64,000 nucleotides of DNA from Ailurus styani (GCA_002007465.1 LNAC01000031.1:6422069-6486068), one strand, 5' to 3'. Counted from the first letter of the stretch, positions 11,601-22,980 are shown. Made by a program: numbers and translations. The notes: generated by a model not told the origin, from the letters alone.

Positions 11601-11844
11601 AGGGTATAAATGCCACGGACTCGTGTAATTATTTGGAAGTTTATTTAAATTTCTTTTTAAGTCTTATGGCTTTTGAATCATAAATTAAAATTTTCAGTTA
11701 GTGTCACCATCTTTAGTCACAGGAACTGAAACAAAATACTGTAATTAAACATTTATTATTAAATTTCTTTATAGATTTTTACACCTTTTTTCCCCTTGTA
11801 TAATTTATTGAACAAATCAGTTTATTAATCTGTAAATTTTCCCT
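11601..11844. other. Short unassigned spacer
   Basis: AT-rich. The junction at 11558-11590 (GTCCCAAAGTCTTAGTGCAG) looks vaguely like a mariner-type terminus, but no matching inverted end was found nearby. Confidence 0.4.
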
Positions 11845-12440
11845 TTGTGTTGGGAATTCTGAAGACCACCCCCAGGCTCATTGATTCACTAGGAGGACTC
11901 ATAGGATTCAGCATATAGTTGTATGCTAGGCTGTGGTTTATTATGGCAAAAGGATAGAGAGTTGTATCAAGAGAGGGGAAAGGCAAACAGGGCAAAATTT
12001 GGAGGAAACCAGGCATGAGTCTCTAAGAGTATTTTCCTTGTGCAGTTGTACAGTTTGGACTTGAATTCCCTCAGGAATGAGTTGTGACAGCAATGTGAAA
12101 TATTTAAAAGGAAAGCTCATTAGAGACTCAGCACCCAGGGTTTTTACTGGAGGCTGGTTGTGTAGGCATCTTCTGCTTGCCATGTACCAAAATTCTAGAT
12201 TTGTAGACGGAGAGCAGATGTCAAGCGTAAACCGCAGTGTCCTCTGTACAAACAGGTTAGGCACACTGAAAAACAAATTCCCAGATACCAGCCAAAGGCC
12301 AGTCTTGCAAACAGACTTTTCTAAGGATAACAGTTTCAGTCTTGCTATATTAACTCCTTTTTGTACACCTATGTTCAGGATTTTGCTAATTGCTTCTGAG
12401 GTGTTGTTAAATGTGTTACTCTGTGTCAATTCCCTGTAAA
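11845..12440 (-). mobile_element. LTR-like ERV relic (probable ERVL-class solo LTR), antisense
   Basis: The run of segments CTAGGAGGACTCATAGGATT, ATGAGTTGTGACAGCAATGT, AGCTCATTAGAGACTCAGC, CCAGGGTTTTTACTGGAGGC and CCAGCCAAAGGCCAGTCTTG follows a known mammalian LTR family read in reverse. The reverse-strand AATAAA corresponds to TTTATT at about 11938. The subfamily name is not certain. An antisense 162-codon frame (12429-11941) and a sense 120-codon frame (12077-12439) overlap inside it. Neither resembles a retroviral gene, and both are most simply chance openings in GC-richer LTR sequence. Confidence 0.55.
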
Positions 12441-12479
12441 CCAGCCCTTAGATCTAGAGGCTTACACAGGCTTAATTTT

Positions 12480-12740
12480 TTTTCTGGCAAGAATATTTCA
12501 TAGGTGGTATTGTATACTTTCCTTTGTATCACACCAGGAGACATATAACATGTGGTTGCTCTTTTTATGTGTGTGATGTTAAAATTGATCAGTAGTTTCA
12601 GGTATTGTCAGCCTGATCTGTACATTGTTAAGTTCCCTTCTCCTATTTGCTTAATGATTTTAGCACCTGTTGATGATCATTGTCCAGATTATCCTGCCAT
12701 TCAGAGTTAAAATCTAACATTCTTTTTCATATATAATTGC
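12480..12740 (-). mobile_element. Old L1 3'-end fragment, antisense
   Basis: GCAAGAATATTTCATAGGTG, AATTGATCAGTAGTTTCAGG, TCAGCCTGATCTGTACATTG and AAGTTCCCTTCTCCTATTTG follow the reversed 3' UTR of an old L1M family. No open frame and no TSD seen. Confidence 0.55.
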
Positions 12741-12944
12741 CCTCATCAACTGTTTAGTTTTTCTGAGGTACAGTTAATAAAAGACAGGAAAAAATTCATA
12801 ATTTTTTTCTTTATTTACTAGTTTTCAGAATACTAAGTTGGTTCCCTGGCATCATACAAAGGTAATTATGAACATTCATTTTTTTAATTATTGCTATGAA
12901 CATATGGATTTTTAACACATTTACTGTTTTAACTCACTGATTAT

Positions 12945-13161
12945 ATTTTTATTTAATTTTTTATTTTTAAAAAAGATTTTATGTATTTATTTGACAGAGA
13001 GAAACACATTGAGAGAGGGACACACAAGCAGTGGGAGTGGGAGAGGAAGAAGCAGGCTTCCAACAGAGCAGGAAGCCCGATGTGGGGCTTTATCCCAGGA
13101 CTCTGGGTCATGACCTGAGCCGAAGGCAGACGCTTAATGACTGAGTCACCCAGGCACCCCC
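12945..13161 (-). mobile_element. CAN SINE, antisense
   Basis: Tail AAAAAAGATTTTATGTATTT, body AGCAGGCTTCCAACAGAGCA, head GAGTCACCCAGGCACCC. Imperfect TSD AACTCACTGATTAT (12931-12944) and AACCCACTGATAT (13162-13174). Confidence 0.93.
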
Positions 13162-13258
13162 AACCCACTGATATGATCTTATTCCTAAAATTGTCCCATC
13201 TTTTGCCATCTCTTTAAGTTAGCTACTGAGTCCTTTTTACATGACACTATCAGCTTTT

Positions 13259-13443
13259 TTTTTTTTTAAGATTTTATTTATTTATTTGACAGAGTGAGAG
13301 AGAGCACGAGAGGGGAGAAGGTCAGAGGGAGAAGCAGACTCCCTATGGAGCTGGGAGCCCGATGTGGGACTTGATCCCGGGACTCCGGGATCATGACCTG
13401 AGTCGAAGGCAGTCGCTTAACCAACTGAGGCACCCAGGTGCCC
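13259..13443 (-). mobile_element. CAN SINE, antisense
   Basis: T-rich tail, TTATTTATTTGACAGAGTGA, AAGCAGACTCCCTATGGAGC body, GAGGCACCCAGGTGCCC head. Perfect 14-bp TSD CACTATCAGCTTTT at 13245-13258 and 13444-13457. It lies only about 100 bp from the previous SINE in the same orientation, but the independent TSDs show two separate insertions. Confidence 0.95.
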
Positions 13444-13457
13444 CACTATCAGCTTTT

Positions 13458-14235
13458 GATAATAACTTTCTTGTTTTCTGGTACAGTAAGATATTTCAGG
13501 CTCATATTGTTTGTTTTCTACCCTAGAACTGGGATCAGTTTCTACCCTAGTTCCTTTTAGTGCAAAAATTATATGTAGAGACCACAGTTTAGATGATGGG
13601 GTGCTCAGTGGTCTGGACTTGTCACTGTTTCTAGGCCTTTTTAGTGGAAATATGAACAACCAGGAAATACAAACTTTTTTTTAAGAAAAATACTTCATGA
13701 ATATATCCTCATATTTCCATTTCAAATTTGAGAATATAAGGGTTTTTAACTTTTCTTGGTTTTGTACTTGTGTTTTTTCCTTTTATGTTGAAAATGTTGG
13801 CTGCTGGTGGCCTTAATATAATTTATTGCTCTTGGTATATTATTATCAGTATACCAGCACCAATGCCATTACTAATAATATGGTTATTGAAATAGTTTAC
13901 AACATCATTGCAGTTCTTTTGGTCCTTGTTGTGTATCCCACTGATGAGTTGTTATCAAAGTACTCTGTTTTTAAGTCACTTGAAAAAATTGTTTTCTATG
14001 TGTTTATTAAACCCATCGACTTGACACATGGATTAGTTTGATTTTATTTTCAAATTTTGGGGAGCTCTTTTAAAATTCTTGATTCAGTTTTGTTTTATAA
14101 TTATATCAGATATTTACAATTTCATATTAAAAATCTAGAAAGTAAGATAAAATTGGAAAAGAGTGGCTTCTATCCTTCCTTCTACCCTCTTTTTTTCTTT
14201 CCCACAGATGAATAATTTAATTAGCTTTTGATTGA
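13458..14235. other. Unique noncoding stretch
   Basis: No recognised repeat or gene. Open frames (about 60-80 codons) show no protein character. Confidence 0.55.
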
Positions 14236-14251
14236 TACCTTTTTTATTTTA

Positions 14252-14483
14252 TTTTATTTTATTTTTTTATATTTTATTTTATTTTTTTAAAGATTTTATT
14301 TATTTATTTGACACACAGAGAGATTATAAGTAAGCAGAGAGGCAGGCAGAGAGACAGGGGGAGGAGGAAGCAGGCTCCCTGCTGAGCAGAGAGCCCAATG
14401 TGGGTCTCGATCCCAGGACACTGAGATCATGACCTGAGCCGAAAGCAGAGGCTTTAACCCACTGAGCCACCCAGGCACCCAAT
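14252..14483 (-). mobile_element. CAN SINE with (TTTTA)n tail, antisense
   Basis: The left end is an (ATTTT)n-like tail at 14252-14290. The body is TTATTTATTTGACACACAGA, AGGCAGGCAGAGAGACAGGG and CAGGCTCCCTGCTGAGCAGA. The head carries the GAAAGCAGAGGCTTTAACCC variant and ends CACCCAGGCACCC. Flanking CTTTTTTATTTTA at 14239-14251 and 14484-14496 is a likely TSD, though low complexity weakens it. Confidence 0.93.
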
Positions 14484-14496
14484 CTTTTTTATTTTA

Positions 14497-14920
14497 AATG
14501 GAACCAAATGTGTGTGTCTATGTATTTGTTTCCTTTGTTAGATAAATACATACATACTATTCACAGTGTTAAGCACCCAGCTTTTTTTCATTTAATATTT
14601 CCTAGATATTATACCATAATAGTATATAAAAATTCCTTATTAGGATCTGTTTTTTATCTGACATGGGATTACCATACCATGTATGTAATGTAAATTCAGA
14701 CCTCAAACCTGCCTTCAGGTTTGCTCTTTCATGGGAAACTTTTTTTCCTACATAGATCTTTTGGCAGAGAGTCAGCTTCCTTGCTTCTCTTCTGGGCTTG
14801 TGAGCAGAGATTTTGTTCTTGTTTTTAACACTCTTTTTTGTAGAGTAATTAGTCTTTTGATTATCTGAACTTTTTACTTGGGTATCCCAGTTATTTCATT
14901 CTAGCTCCCCTACTTGCGGC
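14497..14920. other. Unique noncoding stretch
   Basis: No repeat or gene recognised. Confidence 0.5.
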
Positions 14921-14940
14921 ACCCCCAAACCATGTATCCT

Positions 14941-14951
14941 TTTAAAAAAAA

Positions 14952-14984
<33 letters not shown>

Positions 14985-15367
14985 CATCATCATCATTTGC
15001 CCCAGGGGTACAGGTCTGTGAATCATCAGGCTTACACCTTTCAGAGCACTCACCATAGTACAAACCCTCCCCAATGTCCATAACCCAGCCACCTTATCCC
15101 TACCCTCCCACACCCCCAGTAACCCTCAGTTTGTTCGTGAGATTGAGTCTCTTATGGTTTGTATCCTTCCCGATCCAATCTTGTTTCATTTTTTCCCTCC
15201 CTACTCCCCACGACTCCTTGCCCTGCCCCTCAAATTCCTCATATCCGAGAGATCATATGATTGTCTTTCTCTGATTGACTTATTTCGCTTATCATAATAC
15301 CCTCTAGTTCCATCCATGTCATTGCAAATGGCAAGATTTCGCTTCTTTTGATGGCTGCATAGTATTC

Positions 15368-15406
<39 letters not shown>

Positions 15407-15676
15407 CATATGTATATATATATACACCACATCTTCTTTATCCATTCATCTGTTGATGGACATCTAGGTTCTTTCCATAGTTTGGCTATTGTGGACACTG
15501 CTGCTATAAACATTCTGGTGCACGTGCCCCTTCGGATCACTACATTTATATCTTTAGGGTAAATACCCAGTAGTGCAATTGCTGGGCCTGCTGGGTCATA
15601 GGGTAGCTCTATTTTCAACTTTTTGAGGAACCTCCATATGGTTTTCCAGAGTGGCTGCACCAGCTTGCATTCCCAC
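14941..15676 (-). mobile_element. Young 5'-truncated L1 (carnivore type), antisense
   Basis: The 15-bp TSD CAAACCATGTATCCT (14926-14940) and CAAACCATGTATTCT (15677-15691) bounds it. The tail at the left is an ATT/ATC array (14955-14998). The 3' UTR contains CCCCAGGGGTACAGGTCTGT and CATCAGGCTTACACCTTTCA. ORF2's C-terminus lies at the right. A (TG)n expansion at 15371-15402 sits where the related copies have only a short TATATA tract. Similarity to the copies at 33409, 42241 and 58437 makes this the active carnivore L1 lineage. Confidence 0.95.
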
Positions 15677-15684
15677 CAAACCAT
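15319..15684 (-). pseudogene. L1 ORF2 C-terminal remnant (truncated)
   Basis: The 121-codon antisense frame begins [20 protein letters not shown] and contains [19 protein letters not shown] and PSTDEWIKKM, which is the conserved C-terminal region of L1 ORF2 protein. It ends in a (TH)n run encoded by the TG/CA expansion and then shifts frame, since the EYYAAIKRSEILPFAMTW block continues in the neighbouring frame. Endonuclease and reverse transcriptase domains are absent because the insert is 5'-truncated. Confidence 0.9.
15371..15402. repeat. (TG)16 microsatellite inside L1
   Basis: Pure TG run followed by TATACATATGTATATATATA. It lies at a fixed site of the L1 ORF2 3' region. Confidence 0.95.
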
Positions 15685-15691
15685 GTATTCT

Positions 15692-18400
15692 GTCCCTACA
15701 TATGGACCTTAAAACCTCAGCTACTGGCTCTTACATTGTTTCTGTTCTGTCCTTCTCCAAGTTGTCATGCTCTCAGCTTTGACTCTTTTAACTCTGGCTT
15801 TGAGTTCTCTCTGTTTTTGGAGCCTGGATATTTCTAAGCTGTGTATTAATTTTTTTGGTTCTATTTTTCCACCATTGTGTGTGTGTGTGTGTGTGTGTGT
15901 GTTTGGAGCAGAAGAAATTCACTTTGTCATGTTCCCAGAAGTAGATCGACAGCATTTATTTTCTGTCACTCATGTCTGTCATCCCTTTTTTGAAACTAAC
16001 TGGCTGAAGGAATACACGCACAATTCACAAATATGAAACAAGTTTTTACGATGTATCTTATGACTAACATTATGGCATTTCCTACCAAACTGTCCCCCTT
16101 TCTCTTGCTTGAAAAGATTATTGCTCTTCTGTAATAGTTATTATAGGTGTTTTTTAGTACATTCTCTTCCTTTTTCTCTTCTCTCTCTTACTTGTTTTTC
16201 TCTTTTTTCATCTTCCTCTAAATTAAAGAAAAATCTGTGTCGAGAATCTAGGTTAAGTAATCTTAGTCCTTTTTTCAAAAGGGCAATAAATAAAGTCATG
16301 AGGCTTTTACACAACATTATGGTGCATATAATTCTTTTTAGTAAAATAGAAAAAATTAACTAAGTATAATTTGTGCTCAAGTGCAGATTCTTGATTAAGG
16401 GTATTTTTTAAAAGTCATCGAAGAGGCTTTATCCAATGACATTCATTCCTACTTGACTTTATGTCTTTGTTTCACTTGTGCTGCCCTCTAACTTGTGTCC
16501 TCCCTGTTGCTTTCTTTTATATTCCTTTATTTGCAGTGCAGGTGTTTCATTAAAACTGTATCAGATGTTGGCATGCCACGGAGGAACTTTTCTATTTCAT
16601 ACATTCACCTAGATATTTTTTCTGTATGTTTTTGCAAATTAAAATATAGAGGAAATATTAATGTGCAGTAAACAGCTTAGAAATGTACAAGTCATAGTTA
16701 AATCTTCAGACCGCTTAAAGAGGTTTGTAGGTTTCAGAGAAATTCTCCTTTGGAGATGACATATTTACTTAGAACTTTGACTAGAGGTAAGTATTGGAAG
16801 AATTGTTCCTACCATTTTTGAGGTTCTTAAGTGAAAAAAATAATAGTAATTTCATTCCTACTTGTTTTTGTTAGCTTTTAACTCATATTACGTATAGTGT
16901 TTTAACCAGAGTGAAAAATAATGCAAGAAAGACTATTAAATCTTTCTTTAGATTACTTTAAGTGGCTCCAAGGAAAGTTAACTTTCAGGGTATCCTAAAG
17001 GATGTTATCTTTATGGTTTTCTTTTCTGTGGTAAGACTTATTTGTAAAGAAATTTTGAATCATAATACTTCAGTTCTTTTTAAAAAGAATACTTAGAAAA
17101 TCCAGTGGAAAAATGGTATACAGTATTTAAACCTGTGTATTGATCAGCAAATTTAAAAGTGCGATGTTTTCTAAGTGACCCTTAATTCAAATTATACGAA
17201 ATCATGCAGGGTATACATTTGCTGGTATGTATAGTGAAAACATGAGGAATGTGAGAGAGCTACTAAGTATTTTAACTTTTTTTTTGGTATTTCAGGTTTG
17301 GTATTTGTTTTCGTTTTCTTCATACAGTCATGATGTCATCTGTATGAAAGTTTTATCAACTTAGATTTATAAATATGTATTACATTAAATACTTGAGTAT
17401 AGTATATACATTTGAATATGAATTTGCATGTGGGGACAATAAAACATACATCAACTAATAAGTAAAAATGATTCAACAAGATAACAATCCAAGGTCCTGT
17501 AGTTGTCACTGTTCCACAGTGATGTGGAATTAAGGGAAAAAGTTCCATTTTCCATCTAATTAAATTTACCAAAGCAGTATCTTTCAGTCACATATTTAAA
17601 ACAGGAGCATGTCTTTTCTCAGAACCTGTAAACCAGCTAGTTGAAAGATTGACAGCTCTGTGAAGAGGACACAACTTTATATTTGGTTTCATGCAGCCAG
17701 AGTTTTAATTACAGCTCTGGTGATAAGATTGGGAAGGTTTCACACAGCAACCTAAACAGATAGCGTAATATCTCCATTGCTATCCATGTTGCTTCCTGCT
17801 TCAGCATTTTTCATATATGTCTTACACATTGCGTTAATAGAAACTCAATGAAAAAATTGGGTTTTGAGTTACTTGGTATCTATCACAGTCTGTGGTAATG
17901 ACTACTATGAATCACTGAAGCATGCGGAAGAATTTTATCTTTAAAAAAAAGTACTCTACTGAATGTATTACAGAAATTTAGGAAAGGGCTACATTTTAGA
18001 AGTACACTAATTTGGACAGAATGTATCAGAGTCATTGGGTTTCTTCTCATGTAATTTTTTCTGTATGTAAGCTGCGTTACTAAAAATCGCCACCATTTAA
18101 TGAAGCTATGTGTATTCACAGTAAAGAGGAAGCTGACTAAGGCAAACACTTAGAAAGTGACCTATGTACATGCATATTACACATCCTTTTTCTGTCAAGG
18201 AAGTGACTGTCTCTTTATCATGCATCTAGGGATCTTGAATCCTTATAAAGGGATCAGAGTCAGGAGAAAAGTTGTGCTTTGAGATACCTAAGAGGAATAC
18301 TCACTTAATACAAAAAGAAAAGTTTCACAAAAGCCATGGTATGTAAATTAAGAGTGCCTGGGAGCAATTATCTATATGACAAAGCCAGAAAGACATTAAA
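15692..18400. other. Unique noncoding stretch
   Basis: About 2.7 kb without recognised interspersed repeats except a (TG)n at 15876-15902. The 17580-17800 part is of higher complexity (TTTTAATTACAGCTCTGGTG) and could be conserved noncoding DNA. No exon with convincing coding character was seen. Confidence 0.55.
15876..15902. repeat. (TG)13 microsatellite
   Basis: Pure dinucleotide run in otherwise unique sequence, not tied to a recognised retroelement. Confidence 0.93.
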
Positions 18401-18410
18401 AAAACCTTAA

Positions 18411-18611
18411 GGGCCGCCTGGGTGGCTCAGTGGGTTAAGCATCTGCCTTCAGGTCAGATCATGATCCTAACTGAGGTCCTGGGATTCAGCCCTGCATCGG
18501 GCTTCCTGCTCAGTGTGCAGCCTGCTTCTCCTGCTCCCTCTGCCACTCCCCCTGCTTATGCCCTGCGCTGTCTCTCTCTCAAATAAATAAATAAAATCTT
18601 TAAAAAAATAA
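18411..18611 (+). mobile_element. CAN SINE, sense
   Basis: Head GGGCCGCCTGGGTGGCTCAG, body GCTTCCTGCTCAGTGTGCAG, the older CACTCCCCCTGCTTATGCCC 3' region rather than the CTGCCTGCCTCTCTGCC type, and tail AAATAAATAAATAAAATC. Short TSD AAACCTTA flanks (about 18402-18409 and 18613-18620). Confidence 0.94.
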
Positions 18612-18673
18612 GAAACCTTATATTTCTGTTTTCAACTCATGAACAAATGAATGTAGCAAACATGTTTATCTTT

Positions 18674-18834
18674 ATTTTATTTTTTTTAAAGATTGAGTGG
18701 AGAAAGGGCAGAGGCAAAGGGAGAAGCAGATTCCCCTCTGATCAGAGCCTGATGGAGGGGCTTGATTCCAGGGCTCTGGGATCATGACCTGACCTCAGGC
18801 CGACACTTAATCTACTGAACCACCCGGGTGCTCC
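18674..18834 (-). mobile_element. CAN SINE, shortened, antisense
   Basis: TTTTAAAGATTGAGTGGAGA tail/body junction lacking the usual TTATTTATTTGACAGAG segment, then AGGGAGAAGCAGATTCCCC and head ACCACCCGGGTGCTCC. TSD AACATGTTTATCTTT at 18659-18673 and 18835-18849, perfect over 15 bp. The missing GA-rich region is a small internal deletion. Confidence 0.93.
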
Positions 18835-18849
18835 AACATGTTTATCTTT

Positions 18850-19500
18850 TAAACATAATGCATATGTTAAGAGGATGCCTTACTATTTTTATGTAGTCAA
18901 GGTAGGGAGACATAGTAGAGAAAGAAGGGAAAGTAGCAGAGGTGCTTGAATAAGAACAATTTTGATAACAATGGAGCTTTTTCCTATAAGGGCCAAGACA
19001 TTCCATGTTCCCAGTTCTGCTTTTCTGGTTGACTAGAATTTTGTAAAAATATTTTTTCCTGGACTCTAGAATTTATAGGGTGGGCTTAGCTAGCATTGAC
19101 GACATAACAATTTCTTTTTTTTCTCAGACAAGCCTGCTTGATCAAAGCAAGACATAAACAGAATTCTTTGCTAATTAATATTGAATGCTATATTAGCAAA
19201 ATGCTTTGCTAATAAATATGAAATGTGAGTTTTGTGTTTATTTCATATTACTGTCTATAAATGAATAAAGGAATTCAGAGTTTGTGTGTTTCACTTTGAT
19301 TTTATTAACTTTTAGGATACCTAATAATGATATTTAAAAAGAGATACTTAGTCTTGGAGAAATAATTCATTTTTTTCAGCATGAGATATTGAATTTTTTT
19401 ATGTGTAGATTATAGTCATGTTGTTAGCAATAATATAGTTTATCTTCTATAACAATTTTGAGAAATGTATGCTGTATTTGGTTTATAGTGCCCCAAAACA
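18850..19500. other. Unique noncoding stretch
   Basis: No repeat recognised. ATATTAGCAAAATGCTTTGC and neighbouring sequence hold small local repeats of TTTGCTAAT(A/T)AATAT. Confidence 0.5.
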
Positions 19501-19584
19501 TTATTTTTTTAATGTTTTTATTTAAATTTTAGTTAACATACAGTGTACTATAGTTTCAGGTGTAAAATAAAGTGAATCAGTACT

Positions 19585-19674
19585 TCTCCCATCCAAGTAC
19601 TAACCAGGCCCGACCCTGCTTAGCTTCCGAGATCAGATGAGATTGGGTGCGTTCAGGGTGGTATGGCCGTAGAC
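19585..19674 (-). pseudogene. 5S rRNA retropseudogene, nt 1-90, no tail
   Basis: Reverse complement of 5S rRNA nucleotides 1-90 (counted against the human 5S sequence from memory). The 5' end is exact: GGCCGTAGAC at 19665-19674 is the reverse of the mature start GTCTACGGCC. The 3' end stops at GGATGGGAGA, reading TCTCCCATCC at 19585-19594. Only three changes are apparent (GATGAGATTGGGTGCG), each a C-to-T on the + strand at a CpG. A 12-bp TSD, TGAATCAGTACT (19573-19584) and TGATTCAGTACT (19675-19686), interrupts the host L1. No poly-A tail is present. The internal promoter A box is covered but the C box is cut, and the last ~30 nt with the T terminator are missing, so function as 5S is not expected. 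Confidence 0.95.
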
Positions 19675-19997
19675 TGATTCAGTACTATATATCACCTGTT
19701 GCTCATCACAACAAGTGTACTCCTTAATCCCCATTACTAATTTAACTCATTCCCCCACCCACCTTCTTTTGGTAACATCAGTTCTCTACAGTTCAAAGTC
19801 TGTTTCTTGGTTTGCCTTTCTCTCTCTCTTTTTTCCCCCTTTGCTTATTCGTTTTGTTTCTTCAGTTCCACATATGAGTGAAATCATATGGTATTTGTCT
19901 TTCTCTAACTGACTTATTTCACTTACCATAATACTCTAGCTCCATCCAGGTTGTTGCAAATGGGAAGATTTCATTCTTTATTATGGCCAAGTAATAG

Positions 19998-20000
<3 letters not shown>

Positions 20001-20042
<42 letters not shown>
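20001..20042. repeat. (TG)21 microsatellite inside L1
   Basis: Pure TG run between TGGCCAAGTAATAGTCG and TACACGATATCTTC. It lies at the same L1 position as the (TG)n at 15371. Confidence 0.95.
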
Positions 20043-20045
<3 letters not shown>

Positions 20046-20400
20046 ACGATATCTTCTTTATTGATTCATTCATTGATTGATGGACACTTGGGCTGTTTCC
20101 ATAATTTGGCTATTGTAGATGCTGCTGCAATAAACATCAGGGTGCATGTATCCCTTTCAATTAGTATGTTTGTATCTTTTGGGTAAATACCTAGTTGTAT
20201 TACTGGATCATAGGGTAGTTCTGTTTTTAACTTTTTGAGAAACCTTCATACTGTTTTCCAGAGTGGCTGCACTAGTTTGCATTCCCGCCAACAGTGCAAG
20301 AGGGTTCCCCTTTCTCCACATCTTTGCCAACATGTGTGTTGTTTCTTGTGTTGTTGATTTTAGCCACTCTGACAGGTGAGACATGGTATCTTATTGTAAT

Positions 20401-21119
20401 TCTTTATTTGGTTTTAAAGTTGTAAAATAAATTCAGAAAATTTGTTTGAGAAGAGCACTTCCAAAGTAATTCATAACTAGCTGAGTAAGTAGTGTTTTGA
20501 AATAAATTTATTTTCTCTTAAAAATTAGATGTCCAGTAATAGCCACATTTATATATACAATTATACCTTATTACAAAATTTTATATGGTACACATATTTA
20601 TATATTAAAGATTAAAAACTTTGGGAATACATTTTTTCCCCAGATAGAATGAAAAGGTAAGCATTAAGATTCTTAACATCTCTTACCTTACGTGGTCTTG
20701 ACCAAGCCTAAGTTCTGTCTCTTGGTGAAAAGTCTGTAAACATTTACATTTCATTACAGAAACTGTGTACTTTTAAGGATCACATCTTAGAATTTTGGAG
20801 AGGTCCTCATCCTGTTTGCATTTTCCTTATGCACTTGGCTTTATTTTCTCACTTTAAAATAACTGTACTTTAATGCTAGATTTGGATGTATAATTGTATT
20901 TTTCCTTTTCTTAATGAGAAAAGACAAAAACGAAACATTAGAGGAGAGATTAAAATAGAGGAAACTTCAGTACTGAGAAAAGCCTCCTATATGAAACCCT
21001 GTGGAGACTGTAGATTAAATCCATTTAAATACAATATCACTACTTGAAAAATGTACGGTGTTTGAAAGGATCAAAGAAAACCACACCGAAACTTATAAGC
21101 AGTTATTTAAGTAGACCAT
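20401..21119. other. Unique noncoding stretch
   Basis: No repeat or gene recognised. Confidence 0.5.
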
Positions 21120-22908
21120 ACAATATGTGACCCTTTGTGTCTGCTTCCTTTCACTTAGTGTAATGTTTTTGAGGTTCATCCAAGTTGTAGAATGTGTCAG
21201 TTCTTTACTCCTTTTTATGGCTGAATTTACATACACACGATGCATACATACCTCAATTTGTTTATCCATTTATTCACTGATTGGCACGTGGGCTATTTTT
21301 ATCCTTTGACTGTTGTGAATACTGCTACTATAAATATTCATGTACAAGTTTCTGTGTGGACATATGTTTTCATGTCTTTTAGGTATATACTTAGGAGCAG
21401 AATTTCTAAGTCATATGGCTATTCTGTGTTTAATTTTTTGAGGAATAGCCAAATTGTTTTCCATAGCAGCTGAACCGTTTTGCATTCCCACCAGTAACAT
21501 ACAAGGGGTTCTATTTCTCTACATCCTTGCCAACACTTGTTATTTTTATTAATTTATTCTTTGATTAAAGCTATCTTAAGTGGATATGAAGTATTTCTTC
21601 AATGTATTTCTTCAATGACTAGAGATACTGAAAATCTTTTCATGTGCTTATTGGCTATTTTTATATCTTTTTTGGAGAAACTGTGTAGGTCCCTTGCCTA
21701 CTTTTTATTTGGGTTTGTTTGTTTATGTGTTGAATTTTAAGGGTTCTTTACATATTCTCATTATTAATCCTTTATCAGATATATGATTTGCAGAATTTTT
21801 CTCCATTCTTTAGGTTGTTCCGTGGCATTCTTGATAATGTTCTTTAATGAACAAAAAAGATTATAATTTTTATGAAGTCCGATTTTTCTTTCACTTTTAT
21901 GGCTCATGCTTTTGGTGTCAAATCTATCAATCAATTGCCAAATTTGAGGTTATGAAGATTACCTCTGTTTTTTTTTCTTCTGGTAATTTTATAGTTTTAA
22001 TTCTTATATTTAGGCCATTTATTTAGGTTAATTTTTGTATAAGAAGTGGGGTATGGGTCCAACTTCATTATTTGTATGTGGTTATCCATTTATCCCTTCA
22101 CAATTTGTTCACCATTTGTTCCCACCATTTGTTCTATCCCTTCACCAAATTGTTCTTTCCCTGTTGAATGGTCTTGTTGAAAATCAATTGGTTATGGATG
22201 ATTGAGTTAATTCTAGCTTTCAATTCTATTCTGTTGTTCTCTGTTTCTATCCTTAGGTCAATACCACACTCTTTTGGTTAGGGTAGCTTTGTGGTACATT
22301 TTGAAATTGGGAAATGTGAGTTTTTCAGCTGTATTTTACTTTTTAAATATTGTTTTGGCTACTCAGAGTACCTTGTATTTCCATATAAATTTGAGGAATT
22401 ATCTCTCTTTGTGGAGTATTGTTATCTTAACCATATTCAGTCTTCTAGTTCATGAACATGGGATGTATTTCCATTTATTTAGGGCTTCTTTAATTTCTTT
22501 CAGCAATACTTTATAGTTTTCAATGTGTAAGTATTTCACTTTCTTCATTAAATTTATTCCCCAGTATTTTATTATTTTGAATGTTATAGTAAATGAAATT
22601 ATTTGCTTAATTTCCAGATTGTTCATTGCTGCCATGTAGAAACACAACTAATTGTGTTGATCTTGTACCCTGCAAGTTTACTGAATTCATATTTTAGCTC
22701 TAGTAGGTTTTTTTGTGTGTGTATGTGTGTGTGTAGGTTCTGTGGGATTTTGTGTATATAGAATCATACCATTTACAAGTAGAAATTGGATGCATCTTAT
22801 TTCTTTTTCTTGACTAGTTGCTCTGGCTAGAATGTCCAATACAATGTTGAATAGTGGTGGTGAAAGCATGCATTTTTGTCCTGTTCTTGATCTTAGGGGG
22901 AAAGCTTT

Positions 22909-22948
22909 TTTTTTTTTTAAAGATTTTATTTATTTATTTGAGACACAG

Positions 22949-22980
<32 letters not shown>

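Larger units (their letters stand above)
19503..20400 (-). mobile_element. 5'-truncated L1, antisense, carrying a 5S insertion and (TG)n
   Basis: The left end is the reversed 3' end (TTAACATACAGTGTACTATA, AGTTTCAGGTGTAAAATA). The body continues after the 5S insert with CATCACAACAAGTGTACTCC, CTCCATCCAGGTTGTTGCAA and, from 20100, the reversed ORF2 C-terminal region (TTGCATTCCCGCCAACAGTG). It has several stops, so it is older than the copy at 14941. End TSDs are not clear. Confidence 0.88.

Noticed and set aside
15239..15445. Histidine/threonine repeat peptide (THTHTH)
   Set aside because: It comes from the TG/CA expansion inside the L1 ORF2 remnant, not from a gene.
19585..19674. Functional 5S rRNA gene
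   Set aside because: It lacks the last ~30 nt, part of the internal promoter C box and a T-run terminator, and it sits inside an L1 with a TSD.
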